Below, piece after piece: positions 8,921-17,840 of a DNA stretch of 64,000 nt (the first letter of the stretch is position 1; each line of letters opens with the position of its first letter). The stretch spans positions 868,001-932,000 of the forward strand of contig NZ_CP041656.2 in the NCBI RefSeq assembly GCF_007290395.2, read 5' to 3'. A program made the translations under genes and the position numbers. Below the pieces are notes generated by a model, which made no database searches, was not told where the DNA came from, and was given only the letters and a program-made list of their open reading frames with translations. The stretch is from Bradyrhizobium cosmicum. Lineage in GTDB: Bacteria > Pseudomonadota > Alphaproteobacteria > Rhizobiales > Xanthobacteraceae.

Positions 8921-9796
8921 ATGCTGGATTTCGTTCAGCAGCTGGTCAGCGGAGTTGCGCTCGGCTGCGTTTACGGCCTGATCGCGCTCGGCTTCGTGCT
9001 CGTCTACAAGGCCACCGAGGTCGTCAATTTCGCCCAGGGCGATCTGATGATGCTGGGCGGCTTCTTCGCCTTCACCTTCATCGGCATGATGGGCCTGAAC
9101 TACTGGATCGGCTTTGCCGGTGCTGTGGCGGCGATGGCGCTGTTCGGCATGCTGGCGGAGCGCGTGGTGGTGCGGCCGATCCTCGGCTATCCGCAGTTCT
9201 CCATCATCATGGCGACCATCGGGCTCGGCTACTTCCTGCGCTCGATCGCCGGCATGATCTGGGGCACCGACGATCTCAAGATCGAGACGCCGTTCAGCCA
9301 GGGCGTGCTGCGCATCGGCTCGCTGGTGCTGGCCTACGACAAGCTCTCGGTGATCGCGGCGACGATGATCCTGTGCACATTGCTCTGGCTGTTCTTCAAC
9401 AAGACCACGCTCGGAACCGCGATGCGCGCCAGTTCCGAGAACATGCTGGCGGCCTATTACATGGGGATTCCGGTCAAGCGGGTGGTGTCGATCGTCTGGG
9501 CAATCAGCGCGGCGGTGGCGACCTGCGCCGGCGTGCTGCTGGCGCCGATTACCTTCATCCACTCGAATGTGGGCCTCGTGCTCGGCCTGAAGGCGTTTCC
9601 GGCGGCGGTGCTCGGCGGCTTCGGCTCGATCCCCGGTGCGGTCGTCGGCGGGGTCTTGATCGGCGTGATCGAGAGCATGGCCGGCTTTTATCTCGCCGAG
9701 GGCTGGAAGGATGTCGCGCCCTATATCGTGCTGCTCGCCGTGCTCTTGCTCAAGCCCGAGGGCCTGTTCGGCCTTCACGTCCGCAAGAAGGTCTGA
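8921..9796 (+). CDS. livH: Branched-chain amino acid-type ABC permease, LivH family
   Basis: A 291-residue inner-membrane protein with about eight hydrophobic segments. It has the family hallmarks GLIALGFVLVYKATEVVNFAQGD near the N-terminus and AAVLGGFGSIPGAVVGG near the C-terminus. It forms the first half of the membrane pore with LivM. GGGAGG lies about ten bases before the ATG; other in-frame starts upstream lack support. It is the first gene of a livH-livM-livG-livF-acyl-CoA ligase-binding protein run on the plus strand, six bases before livM. The symbol is used at family level: the ligase in the operon suggests that the substrate is a carboxylic acid, not an amino acid. Confidence 0.9.
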   Translation: MLDFVQQLVSGVALGCVYGLIALGFVLVYKATEVVNFAQGDLMMLGGFFAFTFIGMMGLNYWIGFAGAVAAMALFGMLAERVVVRPILGYPQFSIIMATIGLGYFLRSIAGMIWGTDDLKIETPFSQGVLRIGSLVLAYDKLSVIAATMILCTLLWLFFNKTTLGTAMRASSENMLAAYYMGIPVKRVVSIVWAISAAVATCAGVLLAPITFIHSNVGLVLGLKAFPAAVLGGFGSIPGAVVGGVLIGVIESMAGFYLAEGWKDVAPYIVLLAVLLLKPEGLFGLHVRKKV

Positions 9797-9802
9797 ACCG
9801 CC

Positions 9803-10954
9803 ATGCGCTTCCTGTTCAAGACCGACTATGAGGACGACATCAGGCTGTTTCCGCATTCGGGCTACATCGTCTCCTACGGCGTCCTGCTGGCCGTGTTGCT
9901 GATCGCGCCCTACGTGCTCTCCAGCTATCTGATGAGCCAGCTCGTCTTCGTCTGCATCTACGCCACCGTCGGCGTGGCGCTGATGATCCTGACCGGCTTT
10001 ACGGGGCAGGCCTCGCTCGGCCATGCCGCGTTTCTCGCGATCGGCGCCTATACGGCGGCGTACTTGCAGAAATACAACGTGCCCTTTCCGGTCTACTTCC
10101 TCGCCGCAGGCGCCCTGACCGGCCTGATCGGTGCGATGGTCGGTTTCCCCGCGCTCCGGCTCCAGGGCATCTATCTCGTCATCGCCACCATCTCCTTCGC
10201 CTTGATCGTGGAGGAAATCCTGGCGCGCTGGGAGAGCGTCACCAACGGCAACGAGGGCATGCGGGTCAAGACGCTCTCGCTGCTCGGCGTCGCGGTGCCG
10301 CGCGACAGCCCGACCTTCTATTTCCTCTGCCTCGCCGTGCTGGTGCTGACCATCGTCGGCACGCTCAATCTGCTGCGATCGCCGACCGGCCGCGCCTTCG
10401 TCGCGATCCGCGACAGCGAGACGGCCGCGCGCAGCATGGGCGTCAATGTCGCGCTCTACAAGGTGAAGTCGTTCGCGATCTCGGCGGCGATCACCGGCTT
10501 TGCCGGCGTGTTGTTCGCGCACAAGCTCTCCTTCATCTCGCCGGAGATGTTCACGCTGCAGCTCTCGATCGAGTTCATCATCGTGATCTTGATCGGTGGC
10601 TCCTTCAGCCTGCACGGGGCGGTGCTGGGCGCGATCTTCATCGTGATGATCGACCCGTTCCTGACCTATTTGAAGGACGACATGCCCGGCATCATCGCCG
10701 GCATCGCCGCGACGTTCGGGGCAGGGGCAGCGACTGCGGGCAATATCCAGTCCAAGGTCGCGGCCTTCGCCTCGCTCAACGGCCTCAAGGGCGCGATCTA
10801 CGGCATCATCATCGTGCTGTTCGTGCTGTTCGAGCCGCTCGGGCTCTACGGCCGCTGGCTGAAGATCAAACTCTTCTTCCAGCTGTTCCCGCTGTACAAG
10901 CGCGCCACCTTCAAGCGGCAGAAGATCTACGTGAAGTCGGAGCGGAACAGATGA
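9803..10954 (+). CDS. livM: Branched-chain amino acid-type ABC permease, LivM family
   Basis: The 383-residue partner permease has an N-terminal extension ahead of the first membrane segment. It carries the family core LTGFTGQASLGHAAFLAIGAYTAAYL and a late GGSFSLHGAVLGA loop. The last 50 residues are basic and amphipathic, extending beyond the usual LivM end. It should pair with LivH in the inner membrane. Its stop overlaps the livG start in ATGA, which supports coupled translation. Confidence 0.9.
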   Translation: MRFLFKTDYEDDIRLFPHSGYIVSYGVLLAVLLIAPYVLSSYLMSQLVFVCIYATVGVALMILTGFTGQASLGHAAFLAIGAYTAAYLQKYNVPFPVYFLAAGALTGLIGAMVGFPALRLQGIYLVIATISFALIVEEILARWESVTNGNEGMRVKTLSLLGVAVPRDSPTFYFLCLAVLVLTIVGTLNLLRSPTGRAFVAIRDSETAARSMGVNVALYKVKSFAISAAITGFAGVLFAHKLSFISPEMFTLQLSIEFIIVILIGGSFSLHGAVLGAIFIVMIDPFLTYLKDDMPGIIAGIAATFGAGAATAGNIQSKVAAFASLNGLKGAIYGIIIVLFVLFEPLGLYGRWLKIKLFFQLFPLYKRATFKRQKIYVKSERNR

Positions 10955-11709
10955 GCTATTTCCGCGCCGAGAACCTGTCGCTGCATTTCGGCGGTCTCAA
11001 GGCGGTCGACGCGGTGTCGTTCGCGGTCGAGCGGGGCGAGATCCTCTCGATCATCGGTCCCAACGGCGCCGGCAAGAGCTCGATCTTCAACTTGATCTCG
11101 CGGATCTACCGGCCGACCTCGGGTCGTATCTTCTTCGAGGACCAGGACATCACGGAGCAGCCGCCCTACGACATCGCAAGGCTCGGCATCGCCCGCACCT
11201 TCCAGAACATCGAGCTGTTCGAGAATGCCACCGTGCTGTCGAACCTCCTGGTCGGCCGCCACCGGCATTCGACCACGCAGCTCTGGCAGGAGGTGCTGTT
11301 CCTGCCGAGCGTGCGCGCCAACGAGAAGGTACACCGCCGCCGCGTCGAGCAGGTGATCGAGTTCCTCGATCTCGAACCCTACCGCGACAAGCTGATCTCG
11401 GGCCTTCCCTACGGCGTTCGCAAGGTGATCGAGCTCGCGCGCGCGCTGTGCTCGGAGCCTAAACTGATCCTGCTCGACGAGCCGTCCTCCGGCCTCAATG
11501 TCGAGGAGACCAACGACATGTCGTTCTGGATCCGCGACATGAAGAGCGAGCTCGGCGTCACCGTGCTGATGGTCGAGCATGACATGTCGCTGGTGAACCG
11601 CGTCTCCGATCGCGTCATTGCGCTGAACTACGGCCGGGTGCTGGCGATGGGCTCGCCCGCCGAGGTCCAGCAGCACCCCGACGTCGTCGCCGCGTATCTG
11701 GGAGCCTGA
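10951..11709 (+). CDS. livG: ABC transporter ATP-binding protein, LivG family
   Basis: A 252-residue ATPase with Walker A GPNGAGKSS, the LivG-type region RTFQNIELFENATV after the Q-loop, Walker B LILLDEP and the C-terminal tail ending VVAAYLGA that marks LivG proteins. The C-loop is LPYGVRK in place of the common LSYGQQR, an unusual but position-preserving variant. It powers uptake together with LivF. The start overlaps the end of livM, and livF follows after three bases. Confidence 0.9.
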   Translation: MSYFRAENLSLHFGGLKAVDAVSFAVERGEILSIIGPNGAGKSSIFNLISRIYRPTSGRIFFEDQDITEQPPYDIARLGIARTFQNIELFENATVLSNLLVGRHRHSTTQLWQEVLFLPSVRANEKVHRRRVEQVIEFLDLEPYRDKLISGLPYGVRKVIELARALCSEPKLILLDEPSSGLNVEETNDMSFWIRDMKSELGVTVLMVEHDMSLVNRVSDRVIALNYGRVLAMGSPAEVQQHPDVVAAYLGA

Positions 11710-11712
11710 GGC

Positions 11713-12501
11713 ATGGACGCCGCCGTGACGCCGGACATCATCCTGAAACTCTCCAACATCGAGAGCTATTACGGGCCGATCATGGCGATCCGCGGCATTT
11801 CGCTGGAGGTGCCGCGCGGCCGCATCGTCACGCTGCTCGGCGCCAACGGGGCCGGCAAGACCACGGTGCTGAAGACCATCTCCGGCATTCTCGATCCGCA
11901 GAAGGGCTCGATCGAGTTCATGGGCAAGCCGATCCAGCGCATGGAGGCGGACCGCATCGTGCGCCTCGGCCTCAGCCATGTGCCCGAGGGACGCGAGGTG
12001 TTTCCGTTCCTCTCGGTGCGGGAGAACCTGATGATGGGGGCCTACCCGCGCAAGGACCGTGACGGCGTCGCGGAGGATCTGGAGCGCGTCTACGGCTATT
12101 TCCCGCGGCTGCGGGAGCGCATCAACCAACCGGCCGGCCAGCTCTCCGGCGGTGAGCAGCAGATGCTCGCGATCGGCCGCGCGCTGATGAACCGGCCGAC
12201 GCTGCTGCTGCTCGACGAACCCTCGCTCGGCCTGTCGCCGCTGCTGGTGAAGGAGATCTTCACGATCATCCGCCGCGTCAACGAGGAGCAGGGCATGTCG
12301 ATCCTGCTGGTCGAGCAGAATGCCAAGGTGGCGCTGGAGACGGCGCATTACGGCTATGTGCTCGAGATCGGACGCGTCGTGATGAACGACGCCTGCGACC
12401 GCTTGATGCATTCCCAGGACATCCAGGAATTCTACCTTGGCGCCAGGGAAGAGGGCGCGCGCGGCGAGCGGCGCTGGAAAAAGAAGAAGACGTGGCGCTA
12501 G
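11713..12501 (+). CDS. livF: ABC transporter ATP-binding protein, LivF family
   Basis: The 262-residue second ATPase has Walker A GANGAGKTT, C-loop LSGGEQQ, Walker B LLLLDEP and the LivF-specific GLSHVPEGREVFPFLSVREN stretch. The C-terminus ends in a basic tail (RRWKKKKTWR) longer than usual. It completes the transporter core. About 110 bases separate it from the acyl-CoA ligase on the same strand, with no palindromic element or clear terminator between them. Confidence 0.9.
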   Translation: MDAAVTPDIILKLSNIESYYGPIMAIRGISLEVPRGRIVTLLGANGAGKTTVLKTISGILDPQKGSIEFMGKPIQRMEADRIVRLGLSHVPEGREVFPFLSVRENLMMGAYPRKDRDGVAEDLERVYGYFPRLRERINQPAGQLSGGEQQMLAIGRALMNRPTLLLLDEPSLGLSPLLVKEIFTIIRRVNEEQGMSILLVEQNAKVALETAHYGYVLEIGRVVMNDACDRLMHSQDIQEFYLGAREEGARGERRWKKKKTWR

Positions 12502-12613
12502 CGGAATACGTGGTGTTGAAGAGGAAGTGGCGTTAAATGAACCAACCCATCCGCTAACATAGACCGCCGGCAAGGCAGGCAGCGGAGGGGAAAGCGACAA
12601 GGAGGGAATGCGC

Positions 12614-14452
12614 ATGGCCCGACGGGCGGTGCTGACGGTCGCTGATACGATCGCGAAGAGCTTTCTGCGCGCCGCGGAGACGCGGGGCGACAGGCCGGCC
12701 ATTCGCGAAAAGAAATTCGGAATCTGGCAGCCGACGAGCTGGCGCGAATGGCTGGAGACCTCGAAGGAGATCGCCTACGCACTTCATGCGACAGGCTTCA
12801 AGCCCGGCGAGGTCGCCTCCATCGTTGCCAACGCCGTGCCGGAATGGGTTCATGCCGATATGGGCATCTTGTGTGCCGGCGGCGTCTCCTCCGGAATCTA
12901 TCCGACCGATGCATCGTCCCAGGTCGAATATCTCGTCAACGATTCCCGGACGACGATAATCTTCGCCGAGGACGAGGAGCAGCTCGACAAGATCCTCGCC
13001 TGCCGCGCGCGTTGTCCTTCCTTGCACAAGATCATCGTGTTCGACATGGAGGGTCTCAGCGGCTTCTCCGACGACATGGTGATGTCGCTCGACGAGTTTC
13101 GCGCGCTCGGCCGCAATCACATGGTCGGCCGCGAAGCACTGTGGCAGGAGATGATCGACAGCCGCGGCGCAGAAGACCTTGCCATTCTCGTCTACACTTC
13201 GGGCACGACAGGCCCGCCCAAGGGCGCGATGCACGCCAACCGCAGCGTCACGCACCAGATGCGCCATGCCAACGACTTCATCCCGGCGCAGGAGGACGAA
13301 GACCGGCTGATCTTCCTGCCACTCTGCCACGTCGCCGAACGCATCGGCGGTTATTACATCTCGGTCGCGCTCGGCTCGGTGATGAACTTCGCCGAGAGCC
13401 CGGAGACCGTGCCGGACAATCTGCGCGAGGTGCAGCCGACCATCTTCCTCGCAGTGCCGCGCATCTGGGAAAAATTCTACTCCGCCATCACCATCGCGCT
13501 GCGGGACGCAACGCCGCTCCAGCAATGGGTCTACCGCCGCGCCATCGCGATCGGCTACCGCATGGTCGATTGCCGGATCGAGGGCAGGGCACCGCCGCTG
13601 TCGCTGCGCATCGCTAATGGCATCGCCTACCGGATCGCCTTCCGCAACATCCGCCGCATGATCGGGCTCGACCGCTGCCGCATCGCCTTCACCGGCGCGG
13701 CGCCGATCGCACCGGAGCTGATCCGCTGGTATCTCGCGCTTGGCATCGATGTCCACGAAGTCTACGGCCAGACCGAGAATTGCGGCGTCGCGACCATGAT
13801 GCCTGCGGAGCGGATCAAGCTCGGCTCGGTCGGCACCGCTGTGCCGTGGGGCGAGGTCGCGCTGTCGCCCGATGGGGAGATCCTGATCAAGGGCGACTTC
13901 CTGTTCATGGGCTATCTGAACCAGCCGGAGAAGACCGCCGAAACCATCGACCATCGCGGCTGGCTGCACACCGGCGACGTCGGCACCATCGACAACGAGG
14001 GCTTCGTCCGCATCACCGACCGGATGAAGGACATCATCATCACCTCCGGTGGCAAGAATATCACCCCGTCCGAGATCGAGAACCAGTTGAAGTTCTCGCC
14101 CTACATTTCGGACGCCGTGGTGATCGGCGACCAGCGGCCCTATCTGACCTGCCTCGTGATGATCGACCAGGAGAACGTCGAGAAGTACGCCCAGGACCAC
14201 GACATCCCCTTCACCAATTACGCCAGCCTGTGCCGGGCAACCGAGATCCAGCACCTGATCTGGCGCGAGATCGAAGGCGTCAACGGCAATTTCGCCCGCG
14301 TCGAGACCATCAAGCGGTTCTACCTGATCGAGCGGCAGCTCACTCCGGAGGACGAGGAACTGACGCCGACCATGAAGCTGAAGCGCGGTTTCGTGAACAA
14401 GCGCTACGCCGCCGAGATCGACGCGATGTATCGCGAGCGCGCGGTGGCGTGA
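12614..14452 (+). CDS. Long-chain-type acyl-CoA ligase (AMP-forming)
   Basis: About 612 residues of an ANL-superfamily adenylating enzyme. The P-loop YTSGTTGPPKGA is at about residue 194, the A5 motif YGQTEN lies mid-chain, the hinge region is HTGDVGTIDNEGFVRITDRMKD, and ITSGGKNI follows. It makes an acyl-CoA from a free acid, ATP and CoA in the cytoplasm. The ATG at 12614 has AAGGAGG eight bases upstream; an ATG two codons earlier sits too close to it. Placement between the transporter genes and the binding-protein gene suggests that it activates the imported acid, as in fatty or aromatic acid uptake. Chain length and substrate cannot be read from the sequence. Confidence 0.9.
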   Translation: MARRAVLTVADTIAKSFLRAAETRGDRPAIREKKFGIWQPTSWREWLETSKEIAYALHATGFKPGEVASIVANAVPEWVHADMGILCAGGVSSGIYPTDASSQVEYLVNDSRTTIIFAEDEEQLDKILACRARCPSLHKIIVFDMEGLSGFSDDMVMSLDEFRALGRNHMVGREALWQEMIDSRGAEDLAILVYTSGTTGPPKGAMHANRSVTHQMRHANDFIPAQEDEDRLIFLPLCHVAERIGGYYISVALGSVMNFAESPETVPDNLREVQPTIFLAVPRIWEKFYSAITIALRDATPLQQWVYRRAIAIGYRMVDCRIEGRAPPLSLRIANGIAYRIAFRNIRRMIGLDRCRIAFTGAAPIAPELIRWYLALGIDVHEVYGQTENCGVATMMPAERIKLGSVGTAVPWGEVALSPDGEILIKGDFLFMGYLNQPEKTAETIDHRGWLHTGDVGTIDNEGFVRITDRMKDIIITSGGKNITPSEIENQLKFSPYISDAVVIGDQRPYLTCLVMIDQENVEKYAQDHDIPFTNYASLCRATEIQHLIWREIEGVNGNFARVETIKRFYLIERQLTPEDEELTPTMKLKRGFVNKRYAAEIDAMYRERAVA

Positions 14453-14531
14453 CTCATCTCGTTTGAAAAGAGCGAAGGAGCGATGGCCCCCGCCCTTCGC
14501 ACGATACGGGCCCCAAGGAGAGGAGACGTCA

Positions 14532-15731
14532 ATGTCGAGATCGTTCAACGCGTTCGGCCTTGCTATCGGCGCCGTGGCGCTCAGCTGTCTGCCGGCCACA
14601 GCGCAAACCAAGGTCACCAATGAGGGCATCTCGGCCACCGAGATCGTCATCGGCACCCATCAGGACCTGTCGGGTCCGATCAAGGGCTGGGGCGTGCCGG
14701 TGTCGAACGGCATGAAGATGGCGGTCGAGGAGATCAACGCCGCCGGCGGCGTCCAGGGGCGCAAGATCAGGCTGGTGGTCGAGGACAGCGGCTATGATCC
14801 GAAAAAGGCCGTGCTGGCGTCGCAGAAGCTGATCGAGCGCGACAAGATCTTCGCGATGGTGGGACCGATGGGCTCCCCGACCGTGCTCGCCGCGCAGGAT
14901 ATCCTGCTCGATGCCGGCGTGCTTCAGCTCTTCCCGCTGACCGCGGCCGAATTCACCTTCAAGTTCGATCCCGCCAAGCCGCAGGAGCGGCTGAAGTTCA
15001 ACAATCTGCTGCCTTACGTCGAGAGCACGCGGGCCGCGCTGAAATACATGATGGAGTGGAAGAACTTCAAGAAGCCGTGCATCATGCATCAGGACGACGA
15101 GTACGGCAAAAACGTGCTCGACGGCTTCAACCAGCAGCTCGGCGCCATGAAGGTGCAGCCGGCCTCGGTCACGAGCTACAAGCGCGGTGCCTCAGATTTC
15201 AGCGCACAGGTCGCCAAGATGAAGTCCGACGGCTGCGATCTCGTGGTGCTCGGCGCCGTGCTTCGCGAACCCATCGGCGCGATGACGGAAGCCAGGAAGC
15301 TCGGCTGGGACGTCACCTTCCTCGGCGCGACGCCGACCAACGTGATGGAGGTGCCGATGCTCGGCAAGGAAGCCGTCGAGGGCCTCTACGCGGCGTCCGG
15401 ATTCGAGATTCCCTATGAGGACACCGCCAAGGGCAAGGTGAAGGACTGGCTGGTCAACTACAAGAAGATGTTCGGTACCGACGCCAACACGCAGGCCATC
15501 ATCGGCTACAACGCGGTGATGACGTTTGCGTTCTACGCGGACAAGGCGGGCAAGGATCTGACGGGGCAGAAGATGCTCGATTCACTCGAGTCGGGCGACA
15601 AATTCCTCGACATCTTCAACTCGCCGCCGACCAAGTTCTCCAATACCGACCACCTCGCCAACACCATCACCCAGGTGCAGCAGGTCAAAGGCGGCCGCTG
15701 GGTGCTGGTGAAGGACAATCTGATGTTTTGA
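14532..15731 (+). CDS. Periplasmic binding protein for the liv-type transporter
   Basis: A 399-residue protein with a signal peptide (cleavage after about residue 25, PATA then QT). It is a type I periplasmic binding fold of the LivJ/AmiC kind, starting TEIVIGTHQDLSGP and containing NGMKMAVEEINAAGGVQGR and IGYNAVMTF. It captures the ligand and delivers it to LivHM. AGGAG lies six bases before the ATG. As the last gene of the operon it ends at a long palindrome shared with the convergent LprI-like gene. Being last is unusual, since the binding protein often leads such operons. Confidence 0.9.
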   Translation: MSRSFNAFGLAIGAVALSCLPATAQTKVTNEGISATEIVIGTHQDLSGPIKGWGVPVSNGMKMAVEEINAAGGVQGRKIRLVVEDSGYDPKKAVLASQKLIERDKIFAMVGPMGSPTVLAAQDILLDAGVLQLFPLTAAEFTFKFDPAKPQERLKFNNLLPYVESTRAALKYMMEWKNFKKPCIMHQDDEYGKNVLDGFNQQLGAMKVQPASVTSYKRGASDFSAQVAKMKSDGCDLVVLGAVLREPIGAMTEARKLGWDVTFLGATPTNVMEVPMLGKEAVEGLYAASGFEIPYEDTAKGKVKDWLVNYKKMFGTDANTQAIIGYNAVMTFAFYADKAGKDLTGQKMLDSLESGDKFLDIFNSPPTKFSNTDHLANTITQVQQVKGGRWVLVKDNLMF

Positions 15732-15735
15732 TGGC

Positions 15736-15898
15736 TTACCCTCCCCTGGAGGGGGAGGGTCGATCGTGCGAAGCGCGAGCGGGGTGGGGTGATCTCTCAA
15801 CACGGGCAGTGCTCGATGTGGAGAGACTGTCACCCCACCCCGCTACGCATTCCGCTTCGCTACATGCATAGCGACCTTCCCCCTCCAGGGGAGGGTAA
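15736..15898. repeat. Long palindromic element, family A copy 1
   Basis: The ends are near-perfect 27-base inverted repeats beginning TTACCCTCCCCTGGAGGGGG. The centre contains GCGGGGTGGGGTGATCTCTC and its approximate complement CACCCCACCCCG, so the whole 163 bases can form one long interrupted hairpin. It starts 4 bases after the binding-protein stop and ends 4 bases before the LprI-like stop on the other strand. Other copies are at 46560-46723 and 59063-59223. Confidence 0.9.
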
Positions 15899-15902
15899 GA
15901 GT

Positions 15903-17018
15903 CTACGACCCCCCGCCCGCCGTGCCCGAATTCACCGGCGCCAGCTCGTCTTCCCGGCAGCGCCAGCCGTCGGCGGCTTTCACGAACGCAAAGGTCCGCT
16001 GGATCCTGAGGCGGCGCGTGACGTTGAAGGCGTCTCCCGAGCGCTCCCTGCCGCCGATGCCCGGCTGCGGAAGTCCGGTCCTCGGGTCCCAGCAGGTGCC
16101 GGTGCAGGTGGACGCAATCTTGCTGCACGTCGTGAAGGGCGCCAGCACGACCATCTCGATCTCGCCGGTCACCTGCGCCTCCTGGTCGGAGACCTGGCTG
16201 TCGAGCGCATAGACGCGGTTGATGCGGAGGAAATTGCCGCAGGAATTGGCGGCGTGAATCCGCGCGGCGCAGAAGTCGACGGCGTCGGTGTCGGGGATGC
16301 GGGCGGCGACCTGCCGGCCGAACACTTTCTTCGGATCGCCCTTGGCGGCGGCGATGTCGTTGGCCTTGCGCTTGAGATAGTCGGCAAGACACTCCTCCGC
16401 CGATTCGAGCTCGGCAAGCGGAACGTTCTCCTTGCCGACCAGATTGCACTTGCGATCGCGCTCCCGCGTCCACCTTCCGTACTCGGCGAAGGCAAAGCGA
16501 GCCGCGGTCGGGTCCAGCTTGCCGATCAGGCCGAGCACCTGGCCATTGAGCTCGGTTTCCGCAACCGCCAGCGACGGGTCCGCGCAGATCACCGCGCCCG
16601 CCGCGGTGTTGGCCGCCAGACAGTCGAAATCCGGATCGCGCAGGATCGCGGCGCGCTCCTCGGTGACCTTGAGCAGGCACGCCTTGACCCGCTCGACATC
16701 GTCGGCGCGGATCGCGGTCTGGCCGATGATGCCGCAGCCGAGATTGCGCTGGCGGATCCAGATCGCATTTTCCTCGATTCCAGGCAGGCGGTCGGGCAGG
16801 CGGGCCAGCCGTGCCTCGATCGCGGTGCTGAGCTTGTCGGCGGCGGCGGTCAGTTCGGCGTCGCCGCAGAACAGTTGATTGCCGGGGTCGCGGATCTGCT
16901 GGCAGTTGTTCCTGGCGAACAGCGGCAGCTTGTCGGCGATGGAGCGGTCGGATTGCGCGAAGCCTGGTGCCCCGGACAACGCCAGCAGCGCAAGCACAGT
17001 CAGCACGATGAACCGCAT
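15903..17018 (-). CDS. Exported LprI-like protein with two cysteine-rich repeats
   Basis: A 371-residue protein with a signal peptide (about residues 1-21, ending GAPGFA). Two LprI/DUF1311-type modules follow, each with the pattern C-x(n)-C then a helix ending W-x-R-x(n)-C and a further C (about residues 39-120 and 130-225). A third C-terminal domain has several more cysteines, including TCTGTCWDP. LprI-type domains were named for a lysozyme inhibitor, but most members are uncharacterised. Paired cysteines suggest disulfides in the periplasm. It lies 90 bases downstream of the LapG-like protease gene on the same strand, so the two may be expressed together. Confidence 0.75.
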   Translation of the reverse strand: MRFIVLTVLALLALSGAPGFAQSDRSIADKLPLFARNNCQQIRDPGNQLFCGDAELTAAADKLSTAIEARLARLPDRLPGIEENAIWIRQRNLGCGIIGQTAIRADDVERVKACLLKVTEERAAILRDPDFDCLAANTAAGAVICADPSLAVAETELNGQVLGLIGKLDPTAARFAFAEYGRWTRERDRKCNLVGKENVPLAELESAEECLADYLKRKANDIAAAKGDPKKVFGRQVAARIPDTDAVDFCAARIHAANSCGNFLRINRVYALDSQVSDQEAQVTGEIEMVVLAPFTTCSKIASTCTGTCWDPRTGLPQPGIGGRERSGDAFNVTRRLRIQRTFAFVKAADGWRCREDELAPVNSGTAGGGS

Positions 17019-17108
17019 TCCAGTCGCCCCCGCATCGAAGGCGCCATGCTAGCGTTCCGGCCCCCGCGGTGGAATGGCCTTGTGGCGGGTGTGAGGGCTA
17101 GAAGAAAC

Positions 17109-17840
17109 CTAACGTGCCTCGGCGGTCGCCATCGACATCCGCACGGGCTCGTCGACATATTTCATCACGGCCGACTGGTAGAGCACGAACAGCGGCTGAT
17201 AGGTCTGTGCGGCCTCGTCCTCGACCATCGCCATGCGGCGGTTGTCGAGCATCAGCCAGTGGCCGTCGAGCTTTGCGGCGGCGACCGCGTGCTCTTCGCT
17301 GGCCCTGACGTCGCGGACCACGACGATGCGGAGGTCCTCGGCCGCGACGCCCGCGAGCCGCAGTGCGGCCAGCTTGGCGATGGCGTAGTCTTCGCAGTCG
17401 CCGGCGCCTCGCGCAAAGGTCGCAAGCGGCGAGCTCCAGATATCGTCGGTGCCGTCATTGGCGGCCCGGATGGCAAGGTTGACGGCGCGGTTGGTCTCGC
17501 CCAGCCGCGCGCGGCCGTCGCGGCTGCGGGCCTGGTCGACGATGGCGAGCAGCTTCAGCGCCGCGGGCGAAGCGCAATTGTCCCGGTCGCCGTCGCAGAG
17601 TGCCAGCTGCACCATGTCGTCGTCGAGCTTGTGCGTCAGCGCGAGCCATTTCTGCTGCAGGCCGCCTGCGGAGATGGCGAAGGCGAACACGCCGAACGGC
17701 TCGGCCGATTTGCGCACGAGCAGGCCTGCCCCCGGCGACAGCAGCGTGCCGGCGCGAAGCTCGGCGGCCGATCCGAACAGGATCACTCCGCACAGCACCA
17801 GGATTGCGCGCCAGGCGCGCGAGCGAGCAGCGGTCTCCAT
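17109..17840 (-). CDS. LapG-like periplasmic cysteine protease (BTLCP family)
   Basis: A 243-residue transglutaminase-like cysteine protease with a signal peptide or N-terminal membrane segment (residues 10-30). The catalytic triad is visible as Cys149 in GDCEDYAIAK, His184 in EEHAVAA and Asp199 in MLDNR. Asp148 and Glu150 beside the cysteine match the calcium ligands known in LapG. LapG cuts the N-terminus of large type I secreted adhesins and so controls biofilm release. This gene is divergent from the 2349-residue adhesin-like gene, which makes that protein its likely partner. No LapD-like receptor is in the window. AAGGGG precedes the ATG. Fold and catalytic residues are clear; the target is inference. 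Confidence 0.85.
   Translation of the reverse strand: METAARSRAWRAILVLCGVILFGSAAELRAGTLLSPGAGLLVRKSAEPFGVFAFAISAGGLQQKWLALTHKLDDDMVQLALCDGDRDNCASPAALKLLAIVDQARSRDGRARLGETNRAVNLAIRAANDGTDDIWSSPLATFARGAGDCEDYAIAKLAALRLAGVAAEDLRIVVVRDVRASEEHAVAAAKLDGHWLMLDNRRMAMVEDEAAQTYQPLFVLYQSAVMKYVDEPVRMSMATAEAR

Noticed and set aside
8911..8921. ATG at 8911 as a start for livH
   Set aside because: It is in a different frame from livH; the in-frame start is 8921.
12554..14656. 700-codon open frame antisense to the acyl-CoA ligase gene
   Set aside because: The sense frame has all ANL motifs; the antisense frame has none and begins without a ribosome site.
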